Shown: positions 22,641-34,172, numbered from the stretch's first letter. The stretch is DNA of 64,000 nt from Plectrocnemia conspersa (GCA_009617715.1 VTFK01000166.1:558001-622000), one strand, 5' to 3'. Notes: generated by a model from the letters alone, not told the origin. Program-made: numbers and translations.

Positions 22641-23753
22641 TCAGATCAAAAATACACTTTAAAGGAGCAGCGAGAAGGAAATCAGGTATGTTTAACTGTT
22701 TGAAGCCGTATTTAAGTGCTCTAAGCGCTCAAGACAGGACTGAAAGACGGAACCGAAAAGATTCCTCGAATACAGAACGAAAATATTCAACAATTAAATG
22801 TAGCAAAGCAGAAATAAAAACATATAATAAATCAACGATACGAAAACAATTATCTTGTAATTTTACATATAAATCTCTGTTGCTCCTTCGTCGAACAAAA
22901 GCATTTTTTTTTTTTTTTCAATTTCGGAATATCGCACATTGACAATGATGTCCAAAGAAGAAGAGCGCAACGACTGTTATTGTATTCAAAGTGTTATTGT
23001 TCGATTGTGTACATAATGTATATGGAGAAGCGCTGGTTTGCGCGGACGTGGTTTTATGGCTTTCCGGCCGTTTCGAGAACAGTTTATGAATCACTGATAA
23101 AGCGAATGACTATTTTCTTTGTAAGGCTATAGCTTCGAACGTTTACACAATCGATCACTAATAAAGGCTTCTGGCTATAAATAAATTAGCGTCATACAAA
23201 ATTAATGAAATGAAACATATGTCGATATTATTCTCGCATCTTAAATATATATATTCGTGCTTTCACTTTGTGTTAATTGCCATAAAACTTTCAACTTGGC
23301 ACATTAATGCAAATAACAAACGTTATTTTATGTATTATTTTTCGAATAGTTAATATTTTTATTATATATAATTATAGGCATAAAATCTAAAGCACAACTG
23401 TACTACACAATAAAACTGCTCACTGCTGTTGTACACACCTAAAGTTGTTACTTATGGTTATATCGCCAAACCGAGTTGGACGGATTCAATATCAACTTTG
23501 GCATTAAAGTTTCACGTTTCGATTTCATCAAAGTTTGAGCCTGTGTAAAGGTTTTATGTCTGTTTGATTTTTACTCGCTTTTTTTGTATCCTAGCAAAGG
23601 TACGCCGATGTCACGTGTTTACTTATTCAAATGTTCTGTATACAGGTGTGCCAATATATTTTAATAAAATTTTATTGTTGCAGTTAATATTTTTAATAAA
23701 AAACTATTATTTTAATATGTTATTAATTTAACAAACATTCTATTATATATAAT
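22641..23753. other. AT-rich DNA without recognisable genes
   Basis: Nothing is recognised. The 84-codon open frame at 22,688-22,942 ends in low-complexity text and is not supported as a gene. Confidence 0.45.
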
Positions 23754-23761
23754 ACAAAATA

Positions 23762-24020
23762 CAGTGGCGTAGCTATGGTGGGGCGGAGGGGGCGAGCCGC
23801 CCCGGGCGGCACTTGCTTGGGGGCGGCATATTCGCGATGGGATCGTCCAGTGTGATTCTGAATGCACTAAAACATATATAAATCCACGAATAACAAGCGC
23901 TTAATAATAACCAATTTATTATTTAAAGAAGTGCTGATTTTATGACCCTGCAAAAAATATATGGGGGGGCGGCAATTTTAAGGATCGCCCTGGTCGGCAA
24001 ATACCCTAGCTACGCCACTG
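23762..24020. mobile_element. non-autonomous hAT element (259 bp)
   Basis: The element begins CAGTGGCGTAGCTA and ends with the exact inverse TAGCTACGCCACTG. It is flanked on both sides by ACAAAATA (23,754-23,761 and 24,021-24,028), an 8-bp target duplication as made by hAT transposases. The interior has GGGGCGG and GGGCGGC-rich ends and no coding capacity. The CAGTGGCGTAGC start is a common theme of insect hAT MITEs. The perfect duplication indicates a fairly recent insertion. Confidence 0.93.
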
Positions 24021-24173
24021 ACAAAATATAATAAAAAATAAGAAACTTAAATATGAAACCTAGTACAATTTAAGTGGAACGAAAAGGAAAAAAAAAAGAA
24101 AAACAATAATTTAAACATATATTATATTTTGCTGAAGATCTAGATAAATGAATATATTCTTCAGTCTCTAGGT

Positions 24174-24324
24174 CAGGCCTCTATGGAACTAAAAAAGGTC
24201 ATACCTCAGAAAATTCAAGACCAATAATTTTCACTAGCAGCAGAATAAAAATGTTCAATATTTTTTTCGGCCCACATAAAATTAAATTTTTGGGCTATAC
24301 CAATCATCGAGTTTGACAGGCCTG
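24174..24324. mobile_element. short non-autonomous hAT-like element (151 bp)
   Basis: The element starts CAGGCCTCTATG and ends with the inverse of CAGGCCTGTCAAACTCG. The right flank TTCTAGAG fits the hAT target consensus nTCTAGAn, and the left flank CTCTAGGT shares TCTAG with it. The interior (GGCCCACATAA, TTTTTTTCGG) is non-coding. It is older than the neighbour at 23.8 kb because the duplication has diverged. Confidence 0.65.
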
Positions 24325-24776
24325 TTCTAGAGCAATATGTGCTTATATTTACATATTGACGGTTTAAAGAGTAAAATTTCTAACGCAATATTTAACAACT
24401 TTACAGGAGAAACAAAAAACTAAATATACAACTTAAAAATATTAAAATAAATTGTGTTAGTATTTGAAGGCTAGAAGATTAGTATAAAAATATTTATTAT
24501 ATATTATTTTAGTTGATCTGCAATTTATAAAAAAATATTATTGATGTTACTTCACATTATCTGATTAATTGTTTAAGTAAAGGATTTTATTTTTTGTGTT
24601 AAGCGCTCAATGGCGGCAAGCCCATTAAAGCGATATTCCAAAACAGTATGTATTAAGTTTAAGATTAAAGCCAAATAATTTAATAAATAAATTCAATAAA
24701 GAAGCTGAATTAATTAATAAAATAATAAATAATAGAAGACACGAATTAAGAAATAAATTAAAATATTATTATTTTT

Positions 24777-24985
24777 TGCAAAACCAATTATCACTTCTCT
24801 GAAGTCAAAAATCCACACCAAAAGTAATAAAATCGTGCCGTCGCCGCTACGATTTGATTGCTTTTGACGTGAATTTTTGACTTCTGAGAAGTGATAATTG
24901 TTTTTGCGCTCTCCTATTGACCAAAATTCGGTTTAAATACACTTTGACCAATACTAGTAATATCGGTAAGGATAGCTATCGTATT
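24777..24985. repeat. foldback/MITE palindrome family, copy 1
   Basis: Two arms of about 60 bases (24,777-24,838 and 24,849-24,908) are near-perfect inverse copies around a loop of about 10 bases. Key words are AATTATCACTTCT, GAAGTCAAAAAT and TTTTGACGTGAATTTTTGAC. The right side continues into CCTATTGACCAAAATTCGG and AGCTATCGTATTATTAAAAC, which recur in the copies at 28.1 and 28.5 kb. Such a structure can form a long hairpin in DNA or RNA. Confidence 0.85.
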
Positions 24986-25034
24986 ATTAAAACAGTAATG
25001 TCTAAGTTTTATTCACGATTGCTTAAAGACTGTA

Positions 25035-25095
25035 AGCATATTTTTAACAGTCCAAGAAAACCTCCTTGAGGAACTCCAGCTGGAATTTTACGCGG
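25035..25095 (-). pseudogene. jockey-type reverse-transcriptase scrap
   Basis: The minus strand encodes KIPAGVPQGGFLGLLKICLQ, matching the R-x-I-x-A-G-V-P-Q-G-S-x-L-G-P-L-L motif of jockey reverse transcriptases. The AGVPQG form differs from the SGVPQGS form of the 12 and 22 kb family, so it comes from a different LINE lineage. Nothing else of the protein is recognised. Confidence 0.7.
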
Positions 25096-25799
25096 TTGAG
25101 AAATAATAGTATACACTGATTTCATATAGTACATATAGCACAGACTATCTTATTAGTGTTCGAGATGAATACACCACAGACAGAAACAATCCCTTTGATA
25201 GATCAAATTGCATTCTGAATCGAGATACATATATAGGTTTCAAACTAATTCGTATATATTGAATAGCAGAAAACTTTAGACAAGATTATGAGGTAAACCT
25301 ATTACTATTTGTTTTAAATCAAATCTTTATGAATTGTTATGATGTGTATTATATTTTTAAATTATTTAAAGCAAATAATGCATATTTAAATCATCTAAGG
25401 CTAAGCTTTGTATGCTTATTTATTTTACTTAAAATTGTGCGCTGCTGTAATAACATGAGTGTTTACATTCATTCTCTTTATATAAGGATTTGAAGTCGCT
25501 GTAGGGATAGAGATATTCGATCGACAATAGAGTACCTTTCAGCATATTAAAGTGTCACATTCTCAAATTTTCAAGATCCCTTGCACGGTTGAATTTCCCG
25601 GCAATATTCGGCGACTTTCGATTGTATGCTTTAAAATCCTAGAGAGTTGCAATCGGATCCCTTATTCTTGCGCATCGCGGCCAAAACGTCAGCGCTTGAA
25701 AATGATCCTCTTACACGAGTCATCCAGTTTTTTAACAAGCTTGCTTGGAAAAAATATCTGGAATGATGCATATCTATTTCAGGTGTGCATTAAACCTGT
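25096..25799. other. Non-coding DNA, composition near balanced at 25.5-25.75 kb
   Basis: An open frame of 111 codons starts at 25,552 but runs into the repeat with GTGACGCATTGG, and its peptide is not recognised. I do not call it a gene. Confidence 0.4.
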
Positions 25800-25819
25800 T
25801 TTTTTAATGTTAAATTATA

Positions 25820-25885
25820 TAATGGTCACCGTGACGCATTGGGCAAATCTGTCAAGTCATTATGGTCAGATTTGTAATAAAAAAT
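25820..25885 (+). repeat. GTGACGCATTGG-core repeat, partial copy 2
   Basis: ATGGTCACCGTGACGCATTG is followed by TCTGTCAAG. Only the core is shared with the copies at 21.7, 35.5, 50.9 and 60.1 kb, so this is the least certain member. Confidence 0.45.
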
Positions 25886-28067
25886 AAAATATTTTTGCAT
25901 TATTTTTTTATGTATGCTTATAATATTATATAATAATACAATTGTGACACTACTCACTAATGCTTCTCAAATAATATAAAGATGATGTAAGCTTTTTATT
26001 CGAACGCATGCGGTTTTTGGCCTACTTCCAATACTCGATTGTTTAATACGCTTACTATAATATATATATATATATATATATGAAAATATAAACCTATTAC
26101 TCATATGTACATATATACAGGCGTTAGAAAATGTAGTTTAATAATGGAATAATGGCAGAACGGACGGGGTTGTAAAAAATGTGAGTAATATGGTTGGATT
26201 ATTCTGATTTATACTTTAATGGATGCAACGTATGAGTCTACATATAAAAAGTATACGAATTGAGTCACAATATTTACATACAGTGCCATGAGTTAATATC
26301 TACTGTTACTAAAAATAAAATAAAAGTATGATAACATTTTTCTCTCACACATTATCTCTTGCATATTTTATATGTAAACAGTACGTTGAAGCTATGATTA
26401 CGCCGTACACTAATATTCCAAGAAACGCAACAGGCATTTATGAATAAACTAGTCATTCACCGTGATTCACGTCAATTAAGTATCAAATGGCATACGATGA
26501 ATCAATACAGTGCCACAGTCGTTAATACGTGATATTGGACACAGTTCCATATAAAAATATTATCGTACAAGCTGTAAAATTATTGATTTTATAACTCGTA
26601 AAACAAAATATGTATTCAAGCATGCCAATAATAACGATAATTGATAAAGTACGAGATACATTTAAAATGGGTTTTTTTATCATCACTTTGTAATATGATA
26701 TTAGATATTAATATAATCAATAATATTTTAGAGCTATTTGAATAATAACGCCCATATGTAAGTACCATATTCGTAATAATTCTTGTTTTACACTTACTCT
26801 ATGTGTAATGAGTAATAATACATCTCGTGAAATACTGCAGTCATAAAAAATCCACAGTGTAAAGTATATACACAAATGACAAATTTATCATAGATATGAC
26901 GAGTAAAATCGCAAGTTTCGAGGCAGATTAAAAATTCTATGTTATTTTAAAATTAGTCAGAAATTGTTTTTAAATATTTATAAATAGACAAAATAGTATA
27001 TAATATAAAATGCAATATGATACTCTAAACAAGAGTTTGACAAAGTGATCGATATAACATATAATAGTTAATTAAAAAATTAGTTTAAATTATATAACTT
27101 CGCACTAAGAGGCTTACCGCCATTGCGACCTACAGACCGATATTCTATAAAAAGAACGCGACACCACATTTTTTTTAATATACAGACAATTTAACACGTT
27201 TCTCCAGTGTGAAGTGACACCAGTAATAGTTTTTTTATAAATTGCAGGTCAACCAAAATAAGATGTAAATTTAATATAAAAAATAACAATCAAAGAACAT
27301 TGTCATTTTCATACCAAAAAATATTTAGCATAAACACAATAACCCACTAATCTCGTGTATATGGAGAATACGATAAAAACAAGCATAAAATAGCAAAGCA
27401 CATATTGCTAAATTTGCTTTCACTTAATTTGATAAAAATATTTTATATTTTTATTTTAACTTGAGAGTTTTAATGTTGAAATTTTGGGAATCTTGTTTTT
27501 TTAAAAAATGTTCATAAGAATCTCGAGAATATTAAAAAAAATACTTATTTATATATTGCGTTCTAAATTAAATCATTGTTCGCAATATGAGCTTGAAAAA
27601 ATATCAAGTAAAGCATCAAGTAAATTTAACCTTGGAAGAAATATTTTCATCCAAAAATGAACTAAATAGCTGATAAGACAAACGTCTACAAAACAACTGG
27701 AAAATTGACAGACAATAAAAAATAACAATAATTACAATAATACCATCGTGAAAATATGTTTGGACTTCACTAGTGAAAATATAACTTTACTAAAAATATA
27801 TACATTCACTGTATATTAATAATATATTCTTACTAATATCTGCCAGATAAATTATATTTTCACTAGAAAAATTATATCTATCGGCAATGTTATGATTTCA
27901 CTGAAATAATACATTTAAAAAAATATTTTCGGGATAGATAAAAAACTGTTTTTTTTTTAATTTTCTTTGAAATATAACCCACGTCTTTTTGTTTTTGTTT
28001 CATTAAATGACATGCATTTTATGACCAAATTCGAGCAAAATCAATACAATCAGCAGTGGAATATTAG
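25886..28067. other. AT-rich DNA without recognisable genes
   Basis: Includes a short (TA)n tract near 26,060-26,082. Nothing else is recognised. Confidence 0.45.
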
Positions 28068-28440
28068 GACTTGTACATCAATATAACAATTCACAATAAT
28101 TGGAAATCAAATAAAGAGCATTTAAACCAAATTTTGACCAATAGGAGAGCGCAAAAAACAATTATCACTTCTCAGAAGTCAAAAATCCACGCCAAAAGCA
28201 ATAAAATCGTGCCGTCACCGTCGCAGTGGGAACGCTCGTTACCGAGCGTTCCCACTGCGACGGCGCCAACACGATTTTATTGCTTTTGACGTGAATTTTT
28301 AACTTCTGAGAAGTGATAATTGTTTTTCGCCCTCCTATTGACCAAAATTCGATTTGAATACACTACGGCCAATGTTCTTATATTAGAATATGTAAGAGTA
28401 ACATATTATATGTAAGAATAACTATCGTATTTTTAAAACG
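28068..28440. repeat. foldback/MITE palindrome family, copy 2 (largest hairpin)
   Basis: Arms at about 28,122-28,238 and 28,244-28,356 are inverse copies of more than 100 bases with a 5-base centre. The inner arms read GCAGTGGGAACGCTCG and CGAGCGTTCCCACTGC, a perfect GC-rich stem. The outer parts share AATTATCACTTCTCAGAAGT with copies 1 and 3. Flanking words (TTCACAATAATTGG left, AACTATCGTATTTTTAAAAC right) also recur, so the repeat unit extends beyond the hairpin. No coding capacity is present. Confidence 0.9.
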
Positions 28441-28513
28441 TGAAGGAATATGTGAGATGCGACGTCTGTCTGTATTTTGGATTTGACCTAATGAAAGTTT
28501 TAAAACCATAATT

Positions 28514-28825
28514 AGTCAAAAGCAATAAAATCATGCCGTCGCAGTGGGAACGCTCGGTGAAAATATTACAATTTACAATAATTGGGAATCGAATGAAGAA
28601 CATCTAAACCGAATTTTGACCAATAGGAGAGCGATAAAAACAATTATCACTTCCCAGAAGTCAAAAATTCACGTCAAAAGCAATAAAATCGTGACGGCGC
28701 CGTTGCAGTGGAAACGCTCGGTATCGAACAAAATTCGGTTTAAACACACTTAGATCAATGCTCTCATATCAAAAGTCCGTAATAATATTGATCAGGAGAG
28801 CTATCGTATTTTTAAAACATAGTGT
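28514..28825. repeat. foldback/MITE palindrome family, copy 3
   Basis: This copy starts with AAAAGCAATAAAATCATGCC and GCAGTGGGAACGCTCGG, then the left flank seen in copy 2 (TTTACAATAATTGGGAATC). It then has one full arm to GTTGCAGTGGAAACGCTCGG and jumps to the distal right part (ACAAAATTCGGTTTAAACAC) through to AGCTATCGTATTTTTAAAAC. One hairpin arm is missing, so it looks like a rearranged or partly deleted member. Confidence 0.8.
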
Positions 28826-29373
28826 AATATCATAGTTTATATTGATTTTTATTATTGTTATGGAGCTCCTAAGTTTGATAATTAATGATTTAAACTGTTA
28901 ACTATACAAGGTAAAATCAATCTGGCGTTTTATTTAATGACGCATATCTCGACTTTACCGATTGCAAACATCATTGTCCTTCGATCAATAAAGTTTATAA
29001 CTCAAGTGAAGATATGTTCATATCTCGTTTATACGTGAGTCATTTTGCTTCTCGTAATTTTAACCACGTGTAACAGCAATAATTCAATGAAGGAAAATAT
29101 TAGAACGTATATAGTAATCGGTCATTGGTACGACCCATTCATGACTCATGCTATAAAAGTGTAGTAGGTGTGTTTTTTTTTAGAGAGCCAGCGGTCACTT
29201 TACGGTTTCAATTCAACTTGCATCAATTATCCAGGGTCACTACGAGTCAAATTAGAATAATTAAACGCACACATGCAAAGACGAGTGTGTTGAGAGCTTT
29301 GAACCTGTGTTATATAAAATGGCTAGATAAATTTGCCTGTTAAAAATCTCTATGGCCAGAAATAATTAAGTAC
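28826..29373. other. DNA without recognisable genes
   Basis: A 72-codon open frame at 29,125-29,343 gives no recognisable peptide. Nothing else is seen. Confidence 0.4.
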
Positions 29374-29381
29374 CACTAAGA

Positions 29382-29646
29382 CAGTGGTCGGCAAACTTAT
29401 TAGCCAAAGAGCCAAATATGTACATTACAACGATTAAAAAAAATTGAGAGCCAAATCTATTTATTAATTTAGCAAACCTTTATTATAATTTCCCAAATCA
29501 ACACTAAGACGTTCGAATTTAGAGCTCCATATTTCCTTGTTTTTTTTTTAAATCTGGTGCGAATGCCCGTGGATATTTGTGCCAGAGCCACACTTAAGGG
29601 GCCAAGAGCCGCATGCGGCTCCGGAGCCGCACTTTGCCGACCTCTG
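29382..29646. mobile_element. non-autonomous hAT element (265 bp)
   Basis: The element begins CAGTGGTCGGCAAA and ends TTTGCCGACCTCTG, inverse repeats of 14 bases with one mismatch. Perfect 8-bp flanks CACTAAGA (29,374-29,381 and 29,647-29,654) mark the target duplication. The interior carries AGAGCC words near the left and GAGCCGCATGCGGCTC near the right, as in widespread hAT elements that start CAGxGGTCGGCAA. It has no coding capacity. Confidence 0.93.
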
Positions 29647-29654
29647 CACTAAGA

Positions 29655-30114
29655 GATAAACAAATTGACCATTTTATAAGCAGCATATCGAATTCATGAA
29701 GAAATTGAAAGTCAATCTATCAGTGATTCCGAAAAATATTGTTAGAAATGTGAGCGAAATAATTCAGTTAGATAAAAATTGAAAAATACAGTAATGAAAA
29801 TCGATTTCGAAGTTTGAAGATCTCAAAAAAATTATCAAGAGATAAAAAGTATTTATCTTCAAAATTTTTTTTAAAACATGACTAAAAATTTTAGTTACAG
29901 ATTTTTAAAAATAGTATTCTTTGCTAAATAAAACGGGTAGTTTAAATATTTCTCGTGATAAGCTTTGAACTATAAATTGCGAAAAAGAGAAAGCTTCGAA
30001 TAAAATAATTTATTGATTTTATTATGTTTTATAATGTATATATATATTTAAAAGCATATCATAATTTTTATATATTTTTTATTTCCAAATATATCTCGTG
30101 ATTTTGTATGAGCT
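29655..30114. other. AT-rich DNA without recognisable genes
   Basis: Nothing is recognised. Confidence 0.45.
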
Positions 30115-30178
30115 TCAAATCTTTTTTACGCGGTTTTTCGTGGAACGTATCTACCGCGTAAATTGAGGAATGATTGTA
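30115..30178 (+). mobile_element. solo Tigger right end
   Basis: The 17-base word TTTCGTGGAACGTATCT is identical to that next to the right end of the 9.4-11.1 kb Tigger. It is followed by a diverged terminus (CCGCGTAAATTGAGGAATGA, then TTGTA). No transposase or left end lies nearby. It is a remnant of a related, older insertion. Confidence 0.75.
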
Positions 30179-30456
30179 CATGTATAAATATTTATTTAAT
30201 ATCCCTTCTGGTGTAGATTTCCGCAAATTCATTGATTTCATAATCTTTTTCTGTTCTGTTCGGAAATATTCGCAATATGGTTCATCAAAAATAACTTAAT
30301 TAATCCAAAGTTATAGAGAGAAAAGTTATACTATTACGTGTTTTGACTCATAGAGAAAAACTAATATAATTAAAAAAAGTTGTAATAGGAAAAATCTCTA
30401 ATATAAATATAAAAATTGTATTATAAAAATATTTATATAATAATACCCTGTTCGAG

Positions 30457-30458
<2 letters not shown>

Positions 30459-30508
<50 letters not shown>
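30459..30508. repeat. (TA)n microsatellite
   Basis: About 24 uninterrupted TA units, the longest simple repeat in the window. It is likely to vary in length. Confidence 0.95.
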
Positions 30509-30510
<2 letters not shown>

Positions 30511-31084
30511 TTTGAGTGTCGTGCTAGAGACTTTTTTCGTCTATCTATTTTCCTTTTATTAGGAAATCTATTGTATCAGACATTTTTTTTTTTGCTTTCA
30601 AGGAATTTTGCTTGAAACCTGTATCTCGTAGTCCATATGTCACTTTTTTTTCAGGACATAAATGTTTCATTCAATTTCACTGATTGAATTAATTGTTCAT
30701 AGTACTTAATTTTATGTTTACTCAACCGTATAAACAACGAAAATATATTTTTGCCAAAATTATTATAAATGTATTTTTACTACCCATTCATGTAACAAGT
30801 GACAAGGCTATCTAAAAATATGCTTATATTTACTTTAGCGTAACGATTCGCAGCCTATAATTTGATTTTTTGTGTCTATTATGCTGCTCAATATTAACCT
30901 TTTCAAAGGGTTTCATATAATGTTGTACAATATGTTAATTAGCAATGTAGTATAAGTAACCGAATATTTTAAACCCTAAATCAATAATTGCAGTAGAAAA
31001 AAATAATCTTTGACAAGCCATATTATTCTTTAAGAGTTTCGACTCGATCATAATGCGTCAATAGCAGTTAAAAAATCTGTATTA
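30509..31084. other. AT-rich DNA without recognisable genes
   Basis: Nothing is recognised. Confidence 0.45.
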
Positions 31085-31185
31085 CAAAAAAAATTGTACT
31101 GGAAATTTTGACATTAAAGGGGTTGTTAGTGAGGATATTAGGGCAGCTATCAAAGCAGATTCTAGCTAGCACAAAAGCTCAAGTC
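31085..31185 (+). pseudogene. mariner transposase scrap (helix-turn-helix region)
   Basis: The text reads TGNFDIKGVVSEDIRAAIKA, then decays. It matches the segment at 16.9 kb and the units of the 55 kb array. The preceding GNFDI fits the F-R-S-G-N-F block of mariner proteins. Nothing of the rest of the element is recognised nearby, except possibly the C-terminal scrap at 33.0 kb. Confidence 0.75.
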
Positions 31186-32989
31186 TACATAATTTCAGCC
31201 ATTAAAATGTACTTATTAATTCTCGCAAATTTAGTCGCGGTAGTTGCATTACTTTCTATTTTTAATTTGTATAGCAAATACATTCTATTTTCGTCCATTA
31301 ACAATTTTCAGTCGTTCGTGTTATCAAAGATAAAAAAGGACTTGCGTTTTAATTTTAAATAAATAAAAATATGCTATATACATATATTTAAACCTTAAGC
31401 CTAAATATATGAGTATATAACTATTTATGTTTCAATAGCAGTAATACTATTTTTTTCTAAATTACTAAACGTTTAAAATAAAGCTGCAAAAATAATATAA
31501 ACTGCACATTTTTATAGTAATATTAAAAAGATTCAAATTAATCATTTAATACCGGAAAATATTATAAAAACTCAATAAACTCGTGTATCGGTGACTAATA
31601 CTTGAATACAAGCATAACATGACAAAACACATATATTTTAGAGGCTCAAGACAACATATCAATGGTTCTAGATCTACAGTGAAATGTACTCAGATTATCA
31701 CAGATTTATAGTTTTTTTTCCTTAAATTATAACTACCAATGTTTATTTTATATTCATATTTTTATCAAATTCTATCTAATAACAGATTGCAAGAATAAAA
31801 ATGGTTATAAATCAGTAAAATATATAGATAATATAATTAGTATATTAGTAAAGAAATATATTATTAAAATATTTTTTATATTACTTTAACTTGTATGTGA
31901 TAAAATAAAATAAAATCATAAATTAACTAGATGAATTTCTCATTTCGAATATTTTTAAATAAATTAAAAATATTTAAATAAACGTGTACTGCCTATCTAT
32001 CATGTGCTCTGAAAACCACTCCTTATGTTTTAAATTGTTAGTCAGTTTTATAGGTTATATGGTAGTTTTTCAGTGTTTTTTTAGATATTTTAAGTGATTC
32101 GTGAAAGTAATTAGCGATGAGACAAAGATCAAGCAATCGTATTAAAATTTTTAGCTCCACCTCCAAAACCTCATTTAGGGAAAGCTAGTTTCAAGGCTCC
32201 ACGTTGGGGACCGTCCGATCATTACAAATGATAATTCAAGTAATGTTTATTCGATGCAGTGTTTTTTTTTTAAAACAAGAAGTGCCACTAATGTTCTTTA
32301 ATTTGATTGTTTTTGCTGTTAAGAAGCGGATGATTTATTAGGTGTATTATAAACAATACATTATCTAAACTTTACAATAGATTAAATTGTAGATATAACT
32401 AAGCTGCAATTAAGAATTTGATTCAATTGTGAATAAATTACTCGTAGAAACAATAGGCGTTTCTAAATGTGAATCAGAAGTATTTTAAATTCAAATTTCG
32501 TCGAGTATTGAAAATATTCATTGGAACTGGAAAGTTCCCAGTAAAAATATAGAAACAAAGGGACAATATCGAATATATTCGAAACGAGATACAAATTTTA
32601 CTCTCGATACAACACATCGTATTGTGCAGTTGCTATTCGGTTTATATTTTTTAGTTCCTCGTCTGGATTTGTCGTTTTCATATATTTTTGACAGTATGAC
32701 GTGAACATTTTTTTTATTTATGTCGATGTTATTTTTTCAGAATATATGAAATATTATTATTCTAATCAAATGTAAAAGATAAAAAAATATGCAACTGGGA
32801 ACGATTGCTATTTATTTTTTAATCAATTAGTATTTCATCAGCACTTATTAAAAAGATGCCTCATTAATATTGTCAAGGCGTACTTTATATATATAAAATA
32901 TATGGCATGTAATTTACAATACATTAGGTAATCGCGAAAAATAAGGTTTTAACAATTATGAACTTTATATTTAAAATTTACATTTATTT
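31186..32989. other. AT-rich DNA without recognisable genes
   Basis: Nothing is recognised; long A/T runs dominate. Confidence 0.45.
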
Positions 32990-33165
32990 CATCAACCTTA
33001 TTCTTCAGACTACCATTTATTTCGATTGATACAACACTTTTGAGACGGGAAAAATTAAAAACGCGGACAATGTGAAAAGGGTGCTATTGAAAAATTGTGA
33101 ATCAAAGCCTCCAACATTTTGTGCTAATGAAATTAAAAAAAACGAGAGGTAAAATATGGTTATGT
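32990..33165 (+). pseudogene. mariner transposase C-terminal scrap
   Basis: The text reads QPYSSDYHLFRLIQHF and later SKPPTFCANEIKKNE-like residues across frames. These match the S-D-Y-H-L-F-R-S-M-Q-H-F and P-P-x-F-Y blocks after the third catalytic aspartate of mariner. The same region is better preserved at 4.7-5.0 kb. In the same orientation as the 31.1 kb scrap, it could belong to the same original insertion. Confidence 0.72.
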
Positions 33166-34135
33166 CTTTACAATTTGCGCAATTTCTAGTTTCATTAAAA
33201 AATCGGGATTACCCAATAATAATGCAGATACACGTTTATATATTAATTCATAATGAGAACATGCTTTGTTTAATACATAGTCCAAATTAAATTACGAAGC
33301 CTTCATAACATGATATGTAATGTAATATGATATTCATGTGTGAATTGACGATTTCAAAGTGTAAACTCGGTAATTTACAATCGAGTTACGAATTGTGTAT
33401 TTCTATAACCCGGTCCAACGCTTTTCCCATGAATAATATATTTAAAACTCGTTATTGTTTGGTAAACTTTTTAGGATCTGACATAAATATATATTATAAT
33501 AATAAGGCAATGCTATAAAGGTTACAGAGTCATAATCACACGTTTTAATTAATGGAGTATTATGTTAAAAATTAGTTAAATGTACACTGAGTATATAATT
33601 AAAATTATATACTGAAAAGAGAGATACGATTTGTGAATTAAATACAGAATACAAACTTTGAAGTGGAGCAATTTTAAAATTGTTATGCATTATAAATTAA
33701 CTCGAATTATAATAAATTTTCCCATAGCTCTAATTTGGAAAATGTTATGTACATATAGCAAGCAAAAACAAACTTTTAAAGCACTACTATGTTAAAAAGT
33801 TTATCTGTAGAATTCATTAAAAGCTTTATCAAATAAATTTTAATCATATGAGCGAATAATATTTAACTAGTTTATAACCGGCAAAAGTTTAAATAATATA
33901 TAAATTAATGTAAGAGATAAGTAAAATATGCATTCAATATTATAAATTCAATAACATCGCTCGTCAGTTTTTCAATTTATTATTTTTAATATATATTTTT
34001 ATATAAAGCCAGACGAGGGTCAATCCACTTGCTTCGAGTCTCGAAAGTCAAGATCAATACCGACGAATAAACCGAGGCGATTAAACTTGCCTTATAACCT
34101 TTTACGTTGGCCGTTTTGTAAAGTTTCTTTCAGTG
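33166..34135. other. AT-rich DNA without recognisable genes
   Basis: Nothing coding is recognised. The last 130 bases before the splice-like site are less AT-rich than average. Confidence 0.4.
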
Positions 34136-34172
34136 GCTTACCTGCAACAACAAAAAAATAAATAGGTTAATT
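34136..34172 (-). promoter_or_regulatory. candidate recursive splice site 2
   Basis: The minus strand reads ATTAACC (branch-point-like), then TATTTATTTTTTTGTTGTTG and CAG, immediately followed by GTAAGCCACTG. The acceptor and donor meet between 34,142 and 34,141. The branch A is about 26 bases from the AG. Only a short open frame (about 15 codons) follows the acceptor, which argues against an ordinary exon and for a zero-length (ratchet) site. Confidence 0.6.

Noticed and set aside
25552..25887. 111-codon open frame, the second longest in the window
   Set aside because: Its last third is the dispersed GTGACGCATTGG repeat and the rest shows no recognisable motif.
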